This document shows, in pieces, positions 17,021 to 26,253 of a stretch of 64,000 nucleotides of DNA. The stretch covers positions 124,001 to 188,000 of the forward strand of contig NZ_JAVIXR010000004.1 of assembly GCF_031157525.1 (NCBI RefSeq). The letters run 5' to 3'. This DNA is from Marinobacter sediminicola. Lineage in GTDB: Bacteria > Pseudomonadota > Gammaproteobacteria > Pseudomonadales > Oleiphilaceae. A model generated the notes under the pieces. It worked only from the letters and a program-made list of their open reading frames with translations, did not search any database and had not been told where the DNA came from. Every line of letters starts with the position of its first letter. The stretch's first letter is position 1. The position numbers and the translations under genes are program-made.

Positions 17021-17698
17021 ATGAGTGCAGTTAACGCAACACAAGCCTCAGATGTACTGGCGAACTACAGAAGCCAGCCACAGAGCGGCGCCAGCGGCAA
17101 GGGCGAACTCGGCAAGAACGAGTTCATGGAGCTTATGCTGGCACAGCTTAAAAACCAGAACCCGTTGGAGCCCCAGGACAACGGCGAGTTTATTTCCCAG
17201 CTTGCTCAGTTCAGCTCGCTGGAAGAAATGCAGAAACTGTCGGGCACTGTTGAAGACGTGGTAGGGCAGTTCCGCTCCACGCAGGCGCTGCAGGCCTCTG
17301 CAATGGTTGGCAAGACGGTTCTGGCGCCTTCGGAAGTCGGTATTCTTGGAGCGGAGGGTGAAATCTCCGGCAATATTCAGGTGCCGGCATCCACCGGTGG
17401 CGTGCGCTTGTCTATCCAGAGCCCCAGTGGCGAACTGGTGCGGCAGATTGATCTTGGCAGCAGTTCTGCCGGGGTCAAAGCGTTCAGCTGGGACGGCAAG
17501 GATGGCAACGGCAACAGTTTGCCGCCCGGGCCTTATCGAATTGTGGCTGAAGCCTCGTATCCGCAGGGTAGCGTGCAGCTTCCGACTCTGGTCAGTGCAA
17601 ACGTAGACAGCGTGTCACTTGGGCAAAATGGGTCAGTTACTTTAAACCTGGCAGGCATGGGCTCTATTGCTCTGTCAGATGTACAACAAATCAATTAA
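17021..17698 (+). CDS. flgD: Hook assembly scaffold (hook cap) FlgD
   Basis: Caps the growing hook and guides FlgE assembly; it is absent from the finished structure (225 residues). The N-terminal FlgD domain holds ELGKNEFMELMLAQLKNQNP near residue 28-50 and FISQLAQFSSLEEMQKL near 60-75. The middle of the protein has the FLN-type/Tudor-like region, including the AFSWDGKDGNGN-type loop near 155-170. Located between flgC and flgE with short gaps. Confidence 0.97.
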   Translation: MSAVNATQASDVLANYRSQPQSGASGKGELGKNEFMELMLAQLKNQNPLEPQDNGEFISQLAQFSSLEEMQKLSGTVEDVVGQFRSTQALQASAMVGKTVLAPSEVGILGAEGEISGNIQVPASTGGVRLSIQSPSGELVRQIDLGSSSAGVKAFSWDGKDGNGNSLPPGPYRIVAEASYPQGSVQLPTLVSANVDSVSLGQNGSVTLNLAGMGSIALSDVQQIN

Positions 17699-17724
17699 TA
17701 CCGATGTCAGACCAGGGGTGAATT

Positions 17725-19665
17725 ATGGCTTTTAATACGGGGCTCAGTGGCCTGCGGGCTGCAGCGGTAGATCTGGATGTTACGGGCAATAACATTGCCA
17801 ACGCCAGCACAGTGGGGTTCAAAGGGAGCAGGGTTCAGTTTGGCGACCTGTATGCCAGCGGCTTTCTGAGCGGCGGCTCCAACCCGATTGGCGACGGTGT
17901 CAATGTTCAGGACGTAAAGCAATCGTTTGGTCAGGGTAATATCAGCTTTACAGACAATGGCCTGGATATGGCTATTAGTGGCGATGGCTTCTTTATTCTG
18001 AATAGTGGTGGCGAAACCCGCTACTCACGTGCCGGGCAATTCACCATCGATAAAGACGGCTTTGTGGTAAATAGCCAGTCAATGCGGGTACAGGGCTACA
18101 CTGCTGATGATGATGGTAACCTCTCGGGCATCCGGGGCAATCTTGAAATTGCCACGGATAACCTGGCGCCGCGGCGTACCACTAATTTACGCTCTGATCT
18201 GAACCTGGACTCTCGCCAGTCTGTGCTGGAATCCAGAGTACGGGATGTGGTGCCTTTGTCATACAATGACATTAGCGGTGAAACCTTCGACGTTACCTAT
18301 ACCGATGGCACTCCTGCCTATTCCGTCGATTTGAGTTCATTGCCGACGGCACGTGCGATGGCCGACCAAATAGCCGGTGCGCCGGGTCTTAGCGCTTCCG
18401 CGACAACCACTGCACGCATTCAGCACCCAACCACGCCTGCACCAGCGGGCTCGGAACTCAACGACGCCTATATTTCGACCGCTCAAGCTCAAGTCCCTAG
18501 CAGTTTTTCATTCAATCTCAGTGTTAACAATGCGCCGATTCCTATAGATACCAGTTCTGTAAACTCGCTGGTTGACCTGCGGGATGCTATTAACAGATCG
18601 AGTGATAGCGCAATCTCCGCCACTATTGACAGTACCACTGGTGTGTTGAATGTCGTTCATAACCAGGGTGAGAATCTTCAATTCAGTTATGGCAATGGAA
18701 ATCCGGCCCAATCTATAGATCCAACTACGCCTGTAACTGTCTTCGGTGATGTGAATGCCATAGGCGACCGAACCATTTTAGGTCTTACATCTACAGGCGG
18801 AACTAGCAATTTTGTTGACAGTTATGGGACCTCTCCGATCCGCATAACCAATGAGTTCAACCCGCAGGATCAGCGAACCTATAACCACGCCACATCGACC
18901 TCGGTTTTTGACAGCTTGGGTAACTCCCACGAGCTAACGCAATTCTTTGTTAAAGAGCCAGCCCCTGGAAACGGTGTGGGCGTGAGTGAGTGGTCTGTGT
19001 ACCTGCAAATTGATGGCGAAATGGTAGCGGGCACAGACATTACCCCCTACACGGCGCGATTTGATCAAGACGGTGTGCTGCAATCCATTAACGGCGATAC
19101 CAGTGGTGAAATTCTGATCACTGACTGGGTTCCGAAAGATAGCCAAGGCCTACCTAACGGCGCCGATGGCCCTCCGGCGGCTGGCGCACCTGTGGTCACT
19201 CCCATTCCGGAGCCGCCTACTTCGTCCGCCTTCGTGTTGAGCCTTGGGGAGACCACCCAGTACGGTGCAGCCTTTGGCGTGGACGATCAGCGGCAAAATG
19301 GCTACACCACTGGGCGTTTGTCCGGTCTTGATGTGTCCAAGCAGGGTGTTCTGTTCGCCCGCTACACCAATGGCCAATCCAAAGCCCTGGGTCAGGTGGC
19401 CCTTGCCAGCTTTAATAACACCGATGGCTTGTCGCCCGTGGGCGATACCAGCTGGGTTGAAACCTTCGAGTCGGGCCAGCCAATTATTGGCCAACCTGAT
19501 ACGGGAACATTAGGTGGTATCAAAGCCAGTTCGGTGGAGGAATCCAACGTGGATCTTTCTGCGGAACTGGTCAACCTGATCATTGCGCAGCGCAACTATC
19601 AGGCGAACGCGAAAACCATTGAGACCTCCGATGCGGTCACCCAGACCATCATTAACCTGCGCTAA
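17725..19665 (+). CDS. flgE: Flagellar hook protein FlgE (enlarged)
   Basis: Subunit of the flagellar hook. The N-terminal D0 region (MAFNTGLSGLRAAAVDLDVT, then NNIANASTVGFKGSRVQF) and C-terminal D0 region (LVNLIIAQRNYQANAKTIET) are standard. At 646 residues it is much longer than the 402 of E. coli or about 460 in Pseudomonas. The extra part lies around residues 190-380. Within it, about 255-320 (FSFNLSVNNAPIPI, SLVDLRDAINRS, AISATIDSTTGVLNVV) resembles the flagellin hook IN repeat of FliD and flagellins. A proline-rich stretch (PPAAGAPVVTPIPEPPTSS) lies near 490. AGGGGTGA precedes the ATG. Confidence 0.95.
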   Translation: MAFNTGLSGLRAAAVDLDVTGNNIANASTVGFKGSRVQFGDLYASGFLSGGSNPIGDGVNVQDVKQSFGQGNISFTDNGLDMAISGDGFFILNSGGETRYSRAGQFTIDKDGFVVNSQSMRVQGYTADDDGNLSGIRGNLEIATDNLAPRRTTNLRSDLNLDSRQSVLESRVRDVVPLSYNDISGETFDVTYTDGTPAYSVDLSSLPTARAMADQIAGAPGLSASATTTARIQHPTTPAPAGSELNDAYISTAQAQVPSSFSFNLSVNNAPIPIDTSSVNSLVDLRDAINRSSDSAISATIDSTTGVLNVVHNQGENLQFSYGNGNPAQSIDPTTPVTVFGDVNAIGDRTILGLTSTGGTSNFVDSYGTSPIRITNEFNPQDQRTYNHATSTSVFDSLGNSHELTQFFVKEPAPGNGVGVSEWSVYLQIDGEMVAGTDITPYTARFDQDGVLQSINGDTSGEILITDWVPKDSQGLPNGADGPPAAGAPVVTPIPEPPTSSAFVLSLGETTQYGAAFGVDDQRQNGYTTGRLSGLDVSKQGVLFARYTNGQSKALGQVALASFNNTDGLSPVGDTSWVETFESGQPIIGQPDTGTLGGIKASSVEESNVDLSAELVNLIIAQRNYQANAKTIETSDAVTQTIINLR

Positions 19666-19684
19666 ACCGGCTTTGATCTGAACA

Positions 19685-19699
19685 TGGCATGACTCCTGC
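19685..19699 (+). promoter_or_regulatory. Internal sigma-54 promoter of the flgF operon
   Basis: TGGCATGACTCCTGC has the -24 GG (19686-19687) and -12 GC (19698-19699) ten bases apart. Transcription would start near 19711, about 43 bases before flgF. In P. aeruginosa flgBCDE and flgFGHIJKL are also separate units, which supports this site. Confidence 0.75.
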
Positions 19700-19748
19700 A
19701 GGAATGACTGTAAGAACACTGAAAACAGTCAAAATTCCGGCAGGAGTT
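19691..19748 (+). promoter_or_regulatory. Long hairpin covering the flgF ribosome-binding site
   Basis: ACTCCTGC (19692-19699) pairs with GCAGGAGT (19740-19747), then GGAAT with ATTCC after one mismatch, then GACTGT (19706-19711) with ACAGTC (19725-19730) after a 3-base bulge. The right arm contains the CAGGAG ribosome-binding site of flgF. A TTTT run ends the structure, so weak termination is an alternative role. Confidence 0.65.
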
Positions 19749-19753
19749 TTCCC

Positions 19754-20506
19754 ATGGACAAAGCACTCTATCTTGGTATGTCTGGCGCGAAGCAGAATAT
19801 GCTTTCCCAGCGTGCCCATGCCAACAACCTGGCAAACGTAAACACTACAGGCTTCAAGAAGGACTTTGCTCAGGCCCGTAGCATGCCCGTGTTCGGTGGG
19901 CATCATCCTACCCGTGCTTACGCCATGGCTGAACGCCCCGGTACAGATCTTTCGGCGGGTGCACTGATGCAAACCGGCCGGAAAATGGACGTAGCCATTG
20001 AAGGCGAGGGCTGGCTTGCCATTCAGAACAACCTGGGCGAGGAAGTTTTTACCCGGTCTGGCAGCTTGCAGATTGATGTGAACGGCCTGGTGCGCCTGGG
20101 CACTGGCGAGATGGTTCTCGGTAACGGCGGCCCGGTGGCTCTACCCCCCTTTGATAACGTACAGGTCGGTGCTGATGGCACTGTGTCTATTGTTCCCGTG
20201 GGTGGCCCGCCAGACCAGTTGGTGGAAGTGGACCGACTAAAACTGGTCAACCCGCCGCCAGAAGCGCTTGAGAAAGGTCTGGATGGTTTTATCCGCCGCA
20301 AACCTGGCGAAGGAATTGATGGCGAAGAACCCACCGATGCGAACTTGCGCGTGGCCTCAGGCTTCCTCGAAAGCTCCAATGTGAATGCCGTAGAAGAAAT
20401 GATTTCCAACCTTCAGCTCTCCCGCCAATACGAGATGCAGGTGAAGGTAATGCGTACTGCAAACGAGAATTCTGAAGCAGCGGCACGACTGTTGCAGAAC
20501 CTTTGA
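19754..20506 (+). CDS. flgF: Flagellar proximal rod protein FlgF
   Basis: Rod component (250 residues) of the FlgE/F/G family. N-terminal signature: HANNLANVNTTGFKKDFAQA near residue 24-43; C-terminal: SGFLESSNVNAVEEMISNLQ, then LSRQYEMQVKVM. The CAGGAG site is eight bases before the ATG but lies inside the long leader hairpin. First gene of the second flagellar transcription unit. Confidence 0.97.
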   Translation: MDKALYLGMSGAKQNMLSQRAHANNLANVNTTGFKKDFAQARSMPVFGGHHPTRAYAMAERPGTDLSAGALMQTGRKMDVAIEGEGWLAIQNNLGEEVFTRSGSLQIDVNGLVRLGTGEMVLGNGGPVALPPFDNVQVGADGTVSIVPVGGPPDQLVEVDRLKLVNPPPEALEKGLDGFIRRKPGEGIDGEEPTDANLRVASGFLESSNVNAVEEMISNLQLSRQYEMQVKVMRTANENSEAAARLLQNL

Positions 20507-20587
20507 TAGCGATTGAAAACAACGCCCGTCTGGCCCAGAAGCGGCAAATCTTAGCCGCAAGCCAGGCACCGGCAAGGAGTAATGACT

Positions 20588-21376
20588 ATGCATCCAGCTC
20601 TTTGGGTTAGTAAAACAGGGCTCAGCGCCCAGGACACCAACATGTCCACCATCTCGAACAACCTGGCCAACGTGAACACCACGGGCTTCAAGCGAGATAG
20701 GGCGGTATTTCAGGATTTGCTGTATCAGATCAACCGGCAGCCTGGAGGCATGAACACGCAGAACTCTGAGCTGCCATCGGGTCTGCAGTTGGGTACGGGT
20801 GTGCGAGTGGTTGGCACTGCAAAGCAGTTTAGCCAGGGCAACCTTCAGATCACTGAACAGCCTCTGGATTTGGCTGTTAACGGCCGTGGGTTCATGCAGA
20901 TTGAACTGCCGGATGGCCAGACCGCTTATACACGGGATGGCCAGTTTCAGCTCAACGCAGATGGCGATGTGGTTACGCCAGAGGGCTATGCACTTCAGCC
21001 CAATATCAACGTGCCTGAAAACGCTACAAAAGTGACCATCGGCAAAGATGGCACTGTTTCGGCGATTACTGATGATCAGGCTGCACCGGTGAACCTTGGG
21101 CAGATTACCCTGGTGAACTTCATCAACCCTCAGGGCTTGCAGGCCATTGGCAACAACCTGTTCAAGGAAACCAACTCCAGTGGTGACCCTGCTGAGGGTG
21201 AGCCTGGCTTGGCCGGGCTGGGCTCATTGGAGCAGGGAATGATTGAGTCCTCCAACGTGGAAGTGGTTGAAGAGTTGGTGAACATGATCACCACCCAGCG
21301 CGCTTATGAGATGAACTCAAAAGTTGTTTCAACTACCGATCAGATGCTCCAGTTCATTACCAATAATATTGGCTAA
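20588..21376 (+). CDS. flgG: Flagellar distal rod protein FlgG
   Basis: Forms the distal rod through the P and L rings (262 residues; E. coli 260). N-terminus MHPALWVSKTGLSAQDTNMS, signature NNLANVNTTGFKRDRAVFQD near 22-41, and C-terminal SSNVEVVEELVNMITTQRAY. Two ATG codons are possible; AAGGAG is only two bases from the one at 20582 but eight from the one at 20588, which also matches the family N-terminus, so I chose 20588. Confidence 0.97.
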   Translation: MHPALWVSKTGLSAQDTNMSTISNNLANVNTTGFKRDRAVFQDLLYQINRQPGGMNTQNSELPSGLQLGTGVRVVGTAKQFSQGNLQITEQPLDLAVNGRGFMQIELPDGQTAYTRDGQFQLNADGDVVTPEGYALQPNINVPENATKVTIGKDGTVSAITDDQAAPVNLGQITLVNFINPQGLQAIGNNLFKETNSSGDPAEGEPGLAGLGSLEQGMIESSNVEVVEELVNMITTQRAYEMNSKVVSTTDQMLQFITNNIG

Positions 21377-21404
21377 TAGACTGAAAGAAGTGAGGAGTGA
21401 GCTC

Positions 21405-22106
21405 ATGAAACCGATTACATCAACCTGGATAGCCAAACCGGCAGGCACCTTTGTGTTGGTATGGATGCTGATCCTGCTGCAAGGATGTACGGCCATGAGC
21501 CGGCCCAGAGCCGAGCCGAATGATCCCGCGTACGCACCTGTGCGTGCCAACGCAATGATGCAGCGTGATCCGGAATCAGGCGCGATTTTCCAGAGCTCCC
21601 GCAACTACAACTTTTACGGCGACACAGTGGCTTTGAATGTAGGCGATGTACTGACGGTTACGCTCAAGGAGTCCACGCGGGCCAGCAAGAATGCTGAAAC
21701 CAAGATCAATAAGGACAGTGATATTTCACTGATTGAGCCCACTATTCTGGGCAGGAATGATTTTGGCATCGCAACGTCCATCAAGAATGAAAGAGACTTT
21801 AACGGTAAAGCCGAAGCAGACCAGAGCAATAGCCTGGCGGGCAGTATTACAGTGACGGTTATAGAAGTGTTGCCCAACGGCGTATTGAAAGTGCGTGGCG
21901 AGAAGTGGATCTCGCTGACCAACGGCGATGAGTATGTGCGCCTGACAGGCCTGGTGCGCCCACAAGACATCGACCCGGGCAACATTGTTGCTTCCAGCCG
22001 TATAGCCGATGCTCGCATTGCCTACGGCGGTACCGGAGATTTTGATCAGGCGAATCAGATGGGCTGGCTGGCCCGGTTCTTCAACAGTGAGTGGTGGCCC
22101 CTATGA
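21405..22106 (+). CDS. flgH: Flagellar L-ring lipoprotein FlgH
   Basis: Outer-membrane L-ring subunit (233 residues). A signal peptide with lipobox LLQGC ends near residue 24, followed by the family pattern [20 protein letters not shown] near 60-80, [20 protein letters not shown] near 80-100 and [20 protein letters not shown] near 165-185. GAGGAG precedes the ATG at 21405; the frame is open further upstream but overlaps flgG. Its stop overlaps the flgI start (ATGA). Confidence 0.97.
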   Translation: MKPITSTWIAKPAGTFVLVWMLILLQGCTAMSRPRAEPNDPAYAPVRANAMMQRDPESGAIFQSSRNYNFYGDTVALNVGDVLTVTLKESTRASKNAETKINKDSDISLIEPTILGRNDFGIATSIKNERDFNGKAEADQSNSLAGSITVTVIEVLPNGVLKVRGEKWISLTNGDEYVRLTGLVRPQDIDPGNIVASSRIADARIAYGGTGDFDQANQMGWLARFFNSEWWPL

Positions 22107-23200
22107 TGATACGCCGGTGCGTAGTTCTCTCACTGATGCTTGCCGTCATGGCGGCACCTGTATTGGCAGACCGCCTGAAGGACTTGGCGCGTATCAAAGG
22201 TGTGCGTAACAACCAGCTTGTGGGTTATGGCCTGGTGGTTGGTCTGGATGGTACGGGCGATAAAGCACCTTTCACCAACCAGACGTTTCGAAACATGATG
22301 AACCAATTCGGCATTACTCTGCCGGATGGTGTGAACCCGAACCTGGCCAACGTGGCTGCGGTTACTGTGAGTGCCACTTTACCGCCATTTGCGAAAATGG
22401 GTCAGGAAATGGATATAACCGTTTCGTCGATTGGAAACGCCGACAGTTTGCGCGGCGGAACCTTGCTGATGGCCCCCCTGAAAGGCGCAGACGGTAATGT
22501 TTATGCCATGGCACAGGGTAGCCTTGTGGTGGGCGGGTTCGGTGCTCAGGGGCAGGATGGTTCGCGTATTACAGTGAACGTGCCCAGTGTTGGCCGAATC
22601 CCCAACGGTGCGACCATTGAGCGTGAAATTGCCTCGCCGTTTACCCGTGGTGACACGATTACCTTCAACCTGATGCGTCCGGACTTCACTACGGCGCGCC
22701 GGGTGGTAGAGGTGGTTAACGAATTTCTTGGCCCTGATATGGCCTATGCCCATGATGCAACAGCAATCTCGGTTCGTGCGCCACGGGACCCATCACAGCG
22801 TGTGAGTTTTCTGTCCATTCTCGAAAATCTGGAAGTGGAGCCGGCAGAAGACGCAGCAAAAGTCGTCATAAACAGCCGCACGGGTACCATTGTTGTTGGG
22901 CAGAACGTGAAAGTCAGCCCCGCGGCCGTCACCCACGGCAACCTGACGGTGACCATTCAGGAGAACCCCTCTATTCAGCAGCCCTTGCCGTTTTCAGGTG
23001 GCACCACTGCGACCGAGCTGGACAGCCAGATTGCCATCACAGAAGACCCGGCCCGCATGTTCAAGTTTGGGCCAGCGGTTACGCTCAACGAAATTGTTCA
23101 GGCAGTAAACCAGGTAGGTGCGGCACCGGGGGATGTTATGGCCGTGCTGGAAGCTCTCAAACAGGCTGGCGCACTGCGCGCTGAGCTTATTGTTATCTAG
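22103..23200 (+). CDS. flgI: Flagellar P-ring protein FlgI
   Basis: Periplasmic P-ring subunit around the rod (365 residues, the usual size). It has a cleavable signal ([19 protein letters not shown]) and then [20 protein letters not shown]. Other family marks: [18 protein letters not shown] near 45-62 and [14 protein letters not shown]-like segment near 250. I chose the ATG overlapping the flgH stop; a GTG twelve bases upstream is also in frame and an ATG immediately after is possible. Confidence 0.96.
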   Translation: MMIRRCVVLSLMLAVMAAPVLADRLKDLARIKGVRNNQLVGYGLVVGLDGTGDKAPFTNQTFRNMMNQFGITLPDGVNPNLANVAAVTVSATLPPFAKMGQEMDITVSSIGNADSLRGGTLLMAPLKGADGNVYAMAQGSLVVGGFGAQGQDGSRITVNVPSVGRIPNGATIEREIASPFTRGDTITFNLMRPDFTTARRVVEVVNEFLGPDMAYAHDATAISVRAPRDPSQRVSFLSILENLEVEPAEDAAKVVINSRTGTIVVGQNVKVSPAAVTHGNLTVTIQENPSIQQPLPFSGGTTATELDSQIAITEDPARMFKFGPAVTLNEIVQAVNQVGAAPGDVMAVLEALKQAGALRAELIVI

Positions 23201-23208
23201 GTGATGTG

Positions 23209-24192
23209 ATGCAGGATTATCAGCTTCAACAGGCCAGGGTATACACAGATTTCAGCGGGCTGAATGCACTTAAGCACAGCGCTGGGGATGACAAGCAGGC
23301 TGCGCTGGAAGAAGTGGCGCGCCAGTTTGAGAGTATTTTTCTGTCTGAAATGCTGAAATCCATGCGCAAAGCCGGAGATGTGTTTGCTGAGGGCAACTAC
23401 CTGAACAGTAGTCAGTCTGAAATGTATCGGGATATGTTCGATAGCCAGCTGAGCCTGTCCATGGCTAGCGGGCAGGGCACTGGGCTTGCGGATGCTCTTG
23501 TGCGTCAACTGGGTAAAAGTATCCCTGGAATGGATGAGGAAGGTAGTCCCTTGGCCGCTCACAAGAAGCTGCTGACGGACTACGAACGCAGCCTGCCGGT
23601 CATTTCACCACGCTTACCAGAGAGAGTTGATGAAGTGGCAGAAGTGGCACAGAAAACGAATGCAGAGCCTGCCGCGCAAGCCATCAAACTACCTGAACAG
23701 TTTGAATCGCCGGAACATTTTGTAAGCACATTGCTACCAGTTGCAGAATCGATTGCGGCCGATACCGGCATTAGCCCCAAGCTGATGGTCGCGCAAGCGG
23801 CTCTGGAAACCGGTTGGGGCCGGCACATGATTCGTGGTGACGGAAACCAGCCGAGTTTTAATCTGTTTGGTATCAAGGCGGACAGCCGTTGGCAGGGTGA
23901 TGCGGTGACGATTACAACCACAGAGTTCCGTGAAGGTGTGCCCATGAAGGAGCGAGCGGACTTCCGTGCTTACCCGGATTACGAATCCAGCTTCCGTGAT
24001 TATGTGGCATTTCTGGAATCGAACCCTCGCTATCGTGATGTGCTGGCCAGCGCCGATCAGCCCGATGTGTTTGCCAGAAAGCTGCAGGAAGCCGGGTACG
24101 CCACGGATCCGCAGTATGGGGATAAGATCAATCGGATTATGAACCGGGATTCTCTGATGACACTTTCAATGGGCAATGGAGCCGGGGAGTAA
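23209..24192 (+). CDS. flgJ: Rod cap and peptidoglycan hydrolase FlgJ
   Basis: Two-domain protein (327 residues). The N-terminal rod-binding/capping part (about 20-105) includes ARQFESIFLSEMLKSMRKAG. The C-terminal part (about 165-325) is a beta-N-acetylglucosaminidase that opens the peptidoglycan for the rod, with the catalytic glutamate in AALETGWGRH near residue 200 and SFNLFGIKA after it. A linker rich in Glu and Ala separates them. The ATG follows AGGTGATGTG; a GTG three bases upstream is also possible. Confidence 0.96.
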   Translation: MQDYQLQQARVYTDFSGLNALKHSAGDDKQAALEEVARQFESIFLSEMLKSMRKAGDVFAEGNYLNSSQSEMYRDMFDSQLSLSMASGQGTGLADALVRQLGKSIPGMDEEGSPLAAHKKLLTDYERSLPVISPRLPERVDEVAEVAQKTNAEPAAQAIKLPEQFESPEHFVSTLLPVAESIAADTGISPKLMVAQAALETGWGRHMIRGDGNQPSFNLFGIKADSRWQGDAVTITTTEFREGVPMKERADFRAYPDYESSFRDYVAFLESNPRYRDVLASADQPDVFARKLQEAGYATDPQYGDKINRIMNRDSLMTLSMGNGAGE

Positions 24193-24195
24193 ATT

Positions 24196-26235
24196 ATGGC
24201 GGGACTGATTGGTATTGGCCTGACCGGTATCCTTGGCCATCAGAGTGCCTTGAACACCACGGGCAACAACATCACCAACGCGAATACGCCTGGCTACAGT
24301 CGGCAGGAAGTGGTGTTCGAAACCCAGCAGGGGAACCGAACCGGCGCCGGAACCATCGGCACGGGTGTCAGCGTTATAGACATCCGCAGGCTGGCGAATG
24401 AGTTCCTTGTGCAGCAGGTTAGGGAAGACAGCACCCTGACAGGCGAACAGCAAACGTTGAATTCCGAACTGCGCCGGCTCGACAACTTGCTGGGTGGCGA
24501 GACCACGGGGCTGAACAATGCCCTGAATAACTTTTTTGCGAGCCTGCAGAACGCGGCAGAAGACCCAGCCTCCCTGCCACAGCGCCAGCTTGTGTTGAGC
24601 GAAGCCAAGCAGGTGGTCAACCGGTTTCAATCGCTGAGCCAGGAATTCATTCAGCAGCGGGAATCTGTAAAAACACAAATGCAGCAGGGTGTTAAAGACG
24701 CCAATACCCTGTTGAAAAGCATTGCCGATCTTAACCTGGCAATCTCGGAATCCCCAGGATTGGCCCAAGGCAGAATGCCAAATGAGTTGCTGGATCAGCG
24801 TGATGAAAAACTGCGCCAGCTCTCTGAACTGGTCAATATACGGGTAACCGAAACAGAGGGTAGTCAGGTTAACGTTTCTCTATCCAATGGATTGTCCCTT
24901 GTGGTTGGAAATAACGCGGCTCAGCTCGGTACCCGGAATAACGCGGAAGATCTGACCCGCCTGGAGTTCACACTCTCCACTGGTGGCCGCACTGTCAATA
25001 TTAATGAGCAGATCACCGGTGGAAAGCTCGGTGGTTTGAGGCGGTTTGATGATGAGGCACTGAAACCCGCGTTTGATGAACTGGGCCGGATTGCCATTGG
25101 GCTTGCCGCCAGTGTGAACTATCAGCACGAAATCGGGATGGACCTTGAGGGGGATCTTGGTGGCCTGTTTTTCAACGATATAAACGACCTGGCTGTACAG
25201 AGAAGCCGTGTGGTGGCCAACGCCAACAACCAGTTGCCGAAAGATGGGCGGTTGGCGGTTGAGATTACTGATAGTACGAAGCTGCCTGCGGGTAGCTGGA
25301 CACTGCAATTCAGTGGCGACGGCAGCAGCTTTGAGCTTATCGACAAAGCCAGCGGGGAAGTTGTAAATCAGGGCCGGTTGCCAAATCCCGTGCAGTCGGA
25401 AATTTCCATGCCCGGTTTTAATATTCGCATTGAAGGTGGCACCTTCAACGCGGGCGACAAGTACCTGATTCAACCGAGCCGAAACGCCGCCGAATCCATG
25501 GGTTTGCAGGTAGGTCGTGAAGAAGATCTGGCATTTGCCAGCCCGGTAAGGGCCACTACGGGCGAGCAGAACGTAGGAACTGGCAAGATTGACCAAGGCA
25601 CCATGTTCAATGTCCGCAACCCGTTTACCGGCTCTTTATTACCAGGGTTTCAGACAGCGGGTGAGTTGGCTAATGGTCCTCTGACCATCCGTTTTGCTGC
25701 AGGCGGTCCAACGGGCATGACTTTTACAGTAACCGGTCCACCGCCATCGAATACTGGCGTGGGAACGCCAAACCAGCCCTATGAGGCAGGGGAAATTAAC
25801 GATGTGTTCAGTGACGACCCTGCGGCGGGAGTGGATTACCAAGGCTTTCAATTCAAGTTGACCGGCAAGCCAGCAGTAGGCGATACCTTTGAGATTGCCT
25901 ACAACAGCAACGGTGTGTCAGACAACCGCAACGCTGAACTGTTGGCTGCACTGGGTACGGCGAATACGCTGAACGGCAAAAGCCAAAGCTTCACCGAAGG
26001 CTACGCCGGTTTGGTTGAGGATATAGGCGTAAAAACCCGCCAGAGCCAGTTTGATCTTTCAGCGGGCAAGACACTGTTGGAGCAGTCCACGGCTCAGCGC
26101 GAGTCGGTTTCAGGGGTCAACCTTGATGAGGAAGCTGGCAGGCTCATTCAGTACCAGGCCGCTTACAACGCTTCGGCGCAGGTAATATCGGTGGCCCAGG
26201 ATTTGTTCAATACACTGTTGCAGACGTTCCGGTAA
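24196..26235 (+). CDS. flgK: Hook-filament junction protein FlgK
   Basis: First hook-associated protein, joining hook to filament (679 residues, similar to the long pseudomonad form). N-terminal signature GNNITNANTPGYSRQEVVFE near 21-40 and C-terminal VNLDEEAGRLIQYQAAYNAS near 645. The central variable region includes FTVTGPPPSNTGVGTPNQPY. It starts three bases after flgJ, within the ribosome-binding region GGGGAG at the flgJ end. Confidence 0.97.
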   Translation: MAGLIGIGLTGILGHQSALNTTGNNITNANTPGYSRQEVVFETQQGNRTGAGTIGTGVSVIDIRRLANEFLVQQVREDSTLTGEQQTLNSELRRLDNLLGGETTGLNNALNNFFASLQNAAEDPASLPQRQLVLSEAKQVVNRFQSLSQEFIQQRESVKTQMQQGVKDANTLLKSIADLNLAISESPGLAQGRMPNELLDQRDEKLRQLSELVNIRVTETEGSQVNVSLSNGLSLVVGNNAAQLGTRNNAEDLTRLEFTLSTGGRTVNINEQITGGKLGGLRRFDDEALKPAFDELGRIAIGLAASVNYQHEIGMDLEGDLGGLFFNDINDLAVQRSRVVANANNQLPKDGRLAVEITDSTKLPAGSWTLQFSGDGSSFELIDKASGEVVNQGRLPNPVQSEISMPGFNIRIEGGTFNAGDKYLIQPSRNAAESMGLQVGREEDLAFASPVRATTGEQNVGTGKIDQGTMFNVRNPFTGSLLPGFQTAGELANGPLTIRFAAGGPTGMTFTVTGPPPSNTGVGTPNQPYEAGEINDVFSDDPAAGVDYQGFQFKLTGKPAVGDTFEIAYNSNGVSDNRNAELLAALGTANTLNGKSQSFTEGYAGLVEDIGVKTRQSQFDLSAGKTLLEQSTAQRESVSGVNLDEEAGRLIQYQAAYNASAQVISVAQDLFNTLLQTFR

Positions 26236-26253
26236 CAGACGAGGTGATGTGAC

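Noticed and set aside
24880-25596. 238-codon minus-strand frame inside flgK
   Set aside because: flgK reads through the whole region with family motifs at both ends; the other frame is a shadow.
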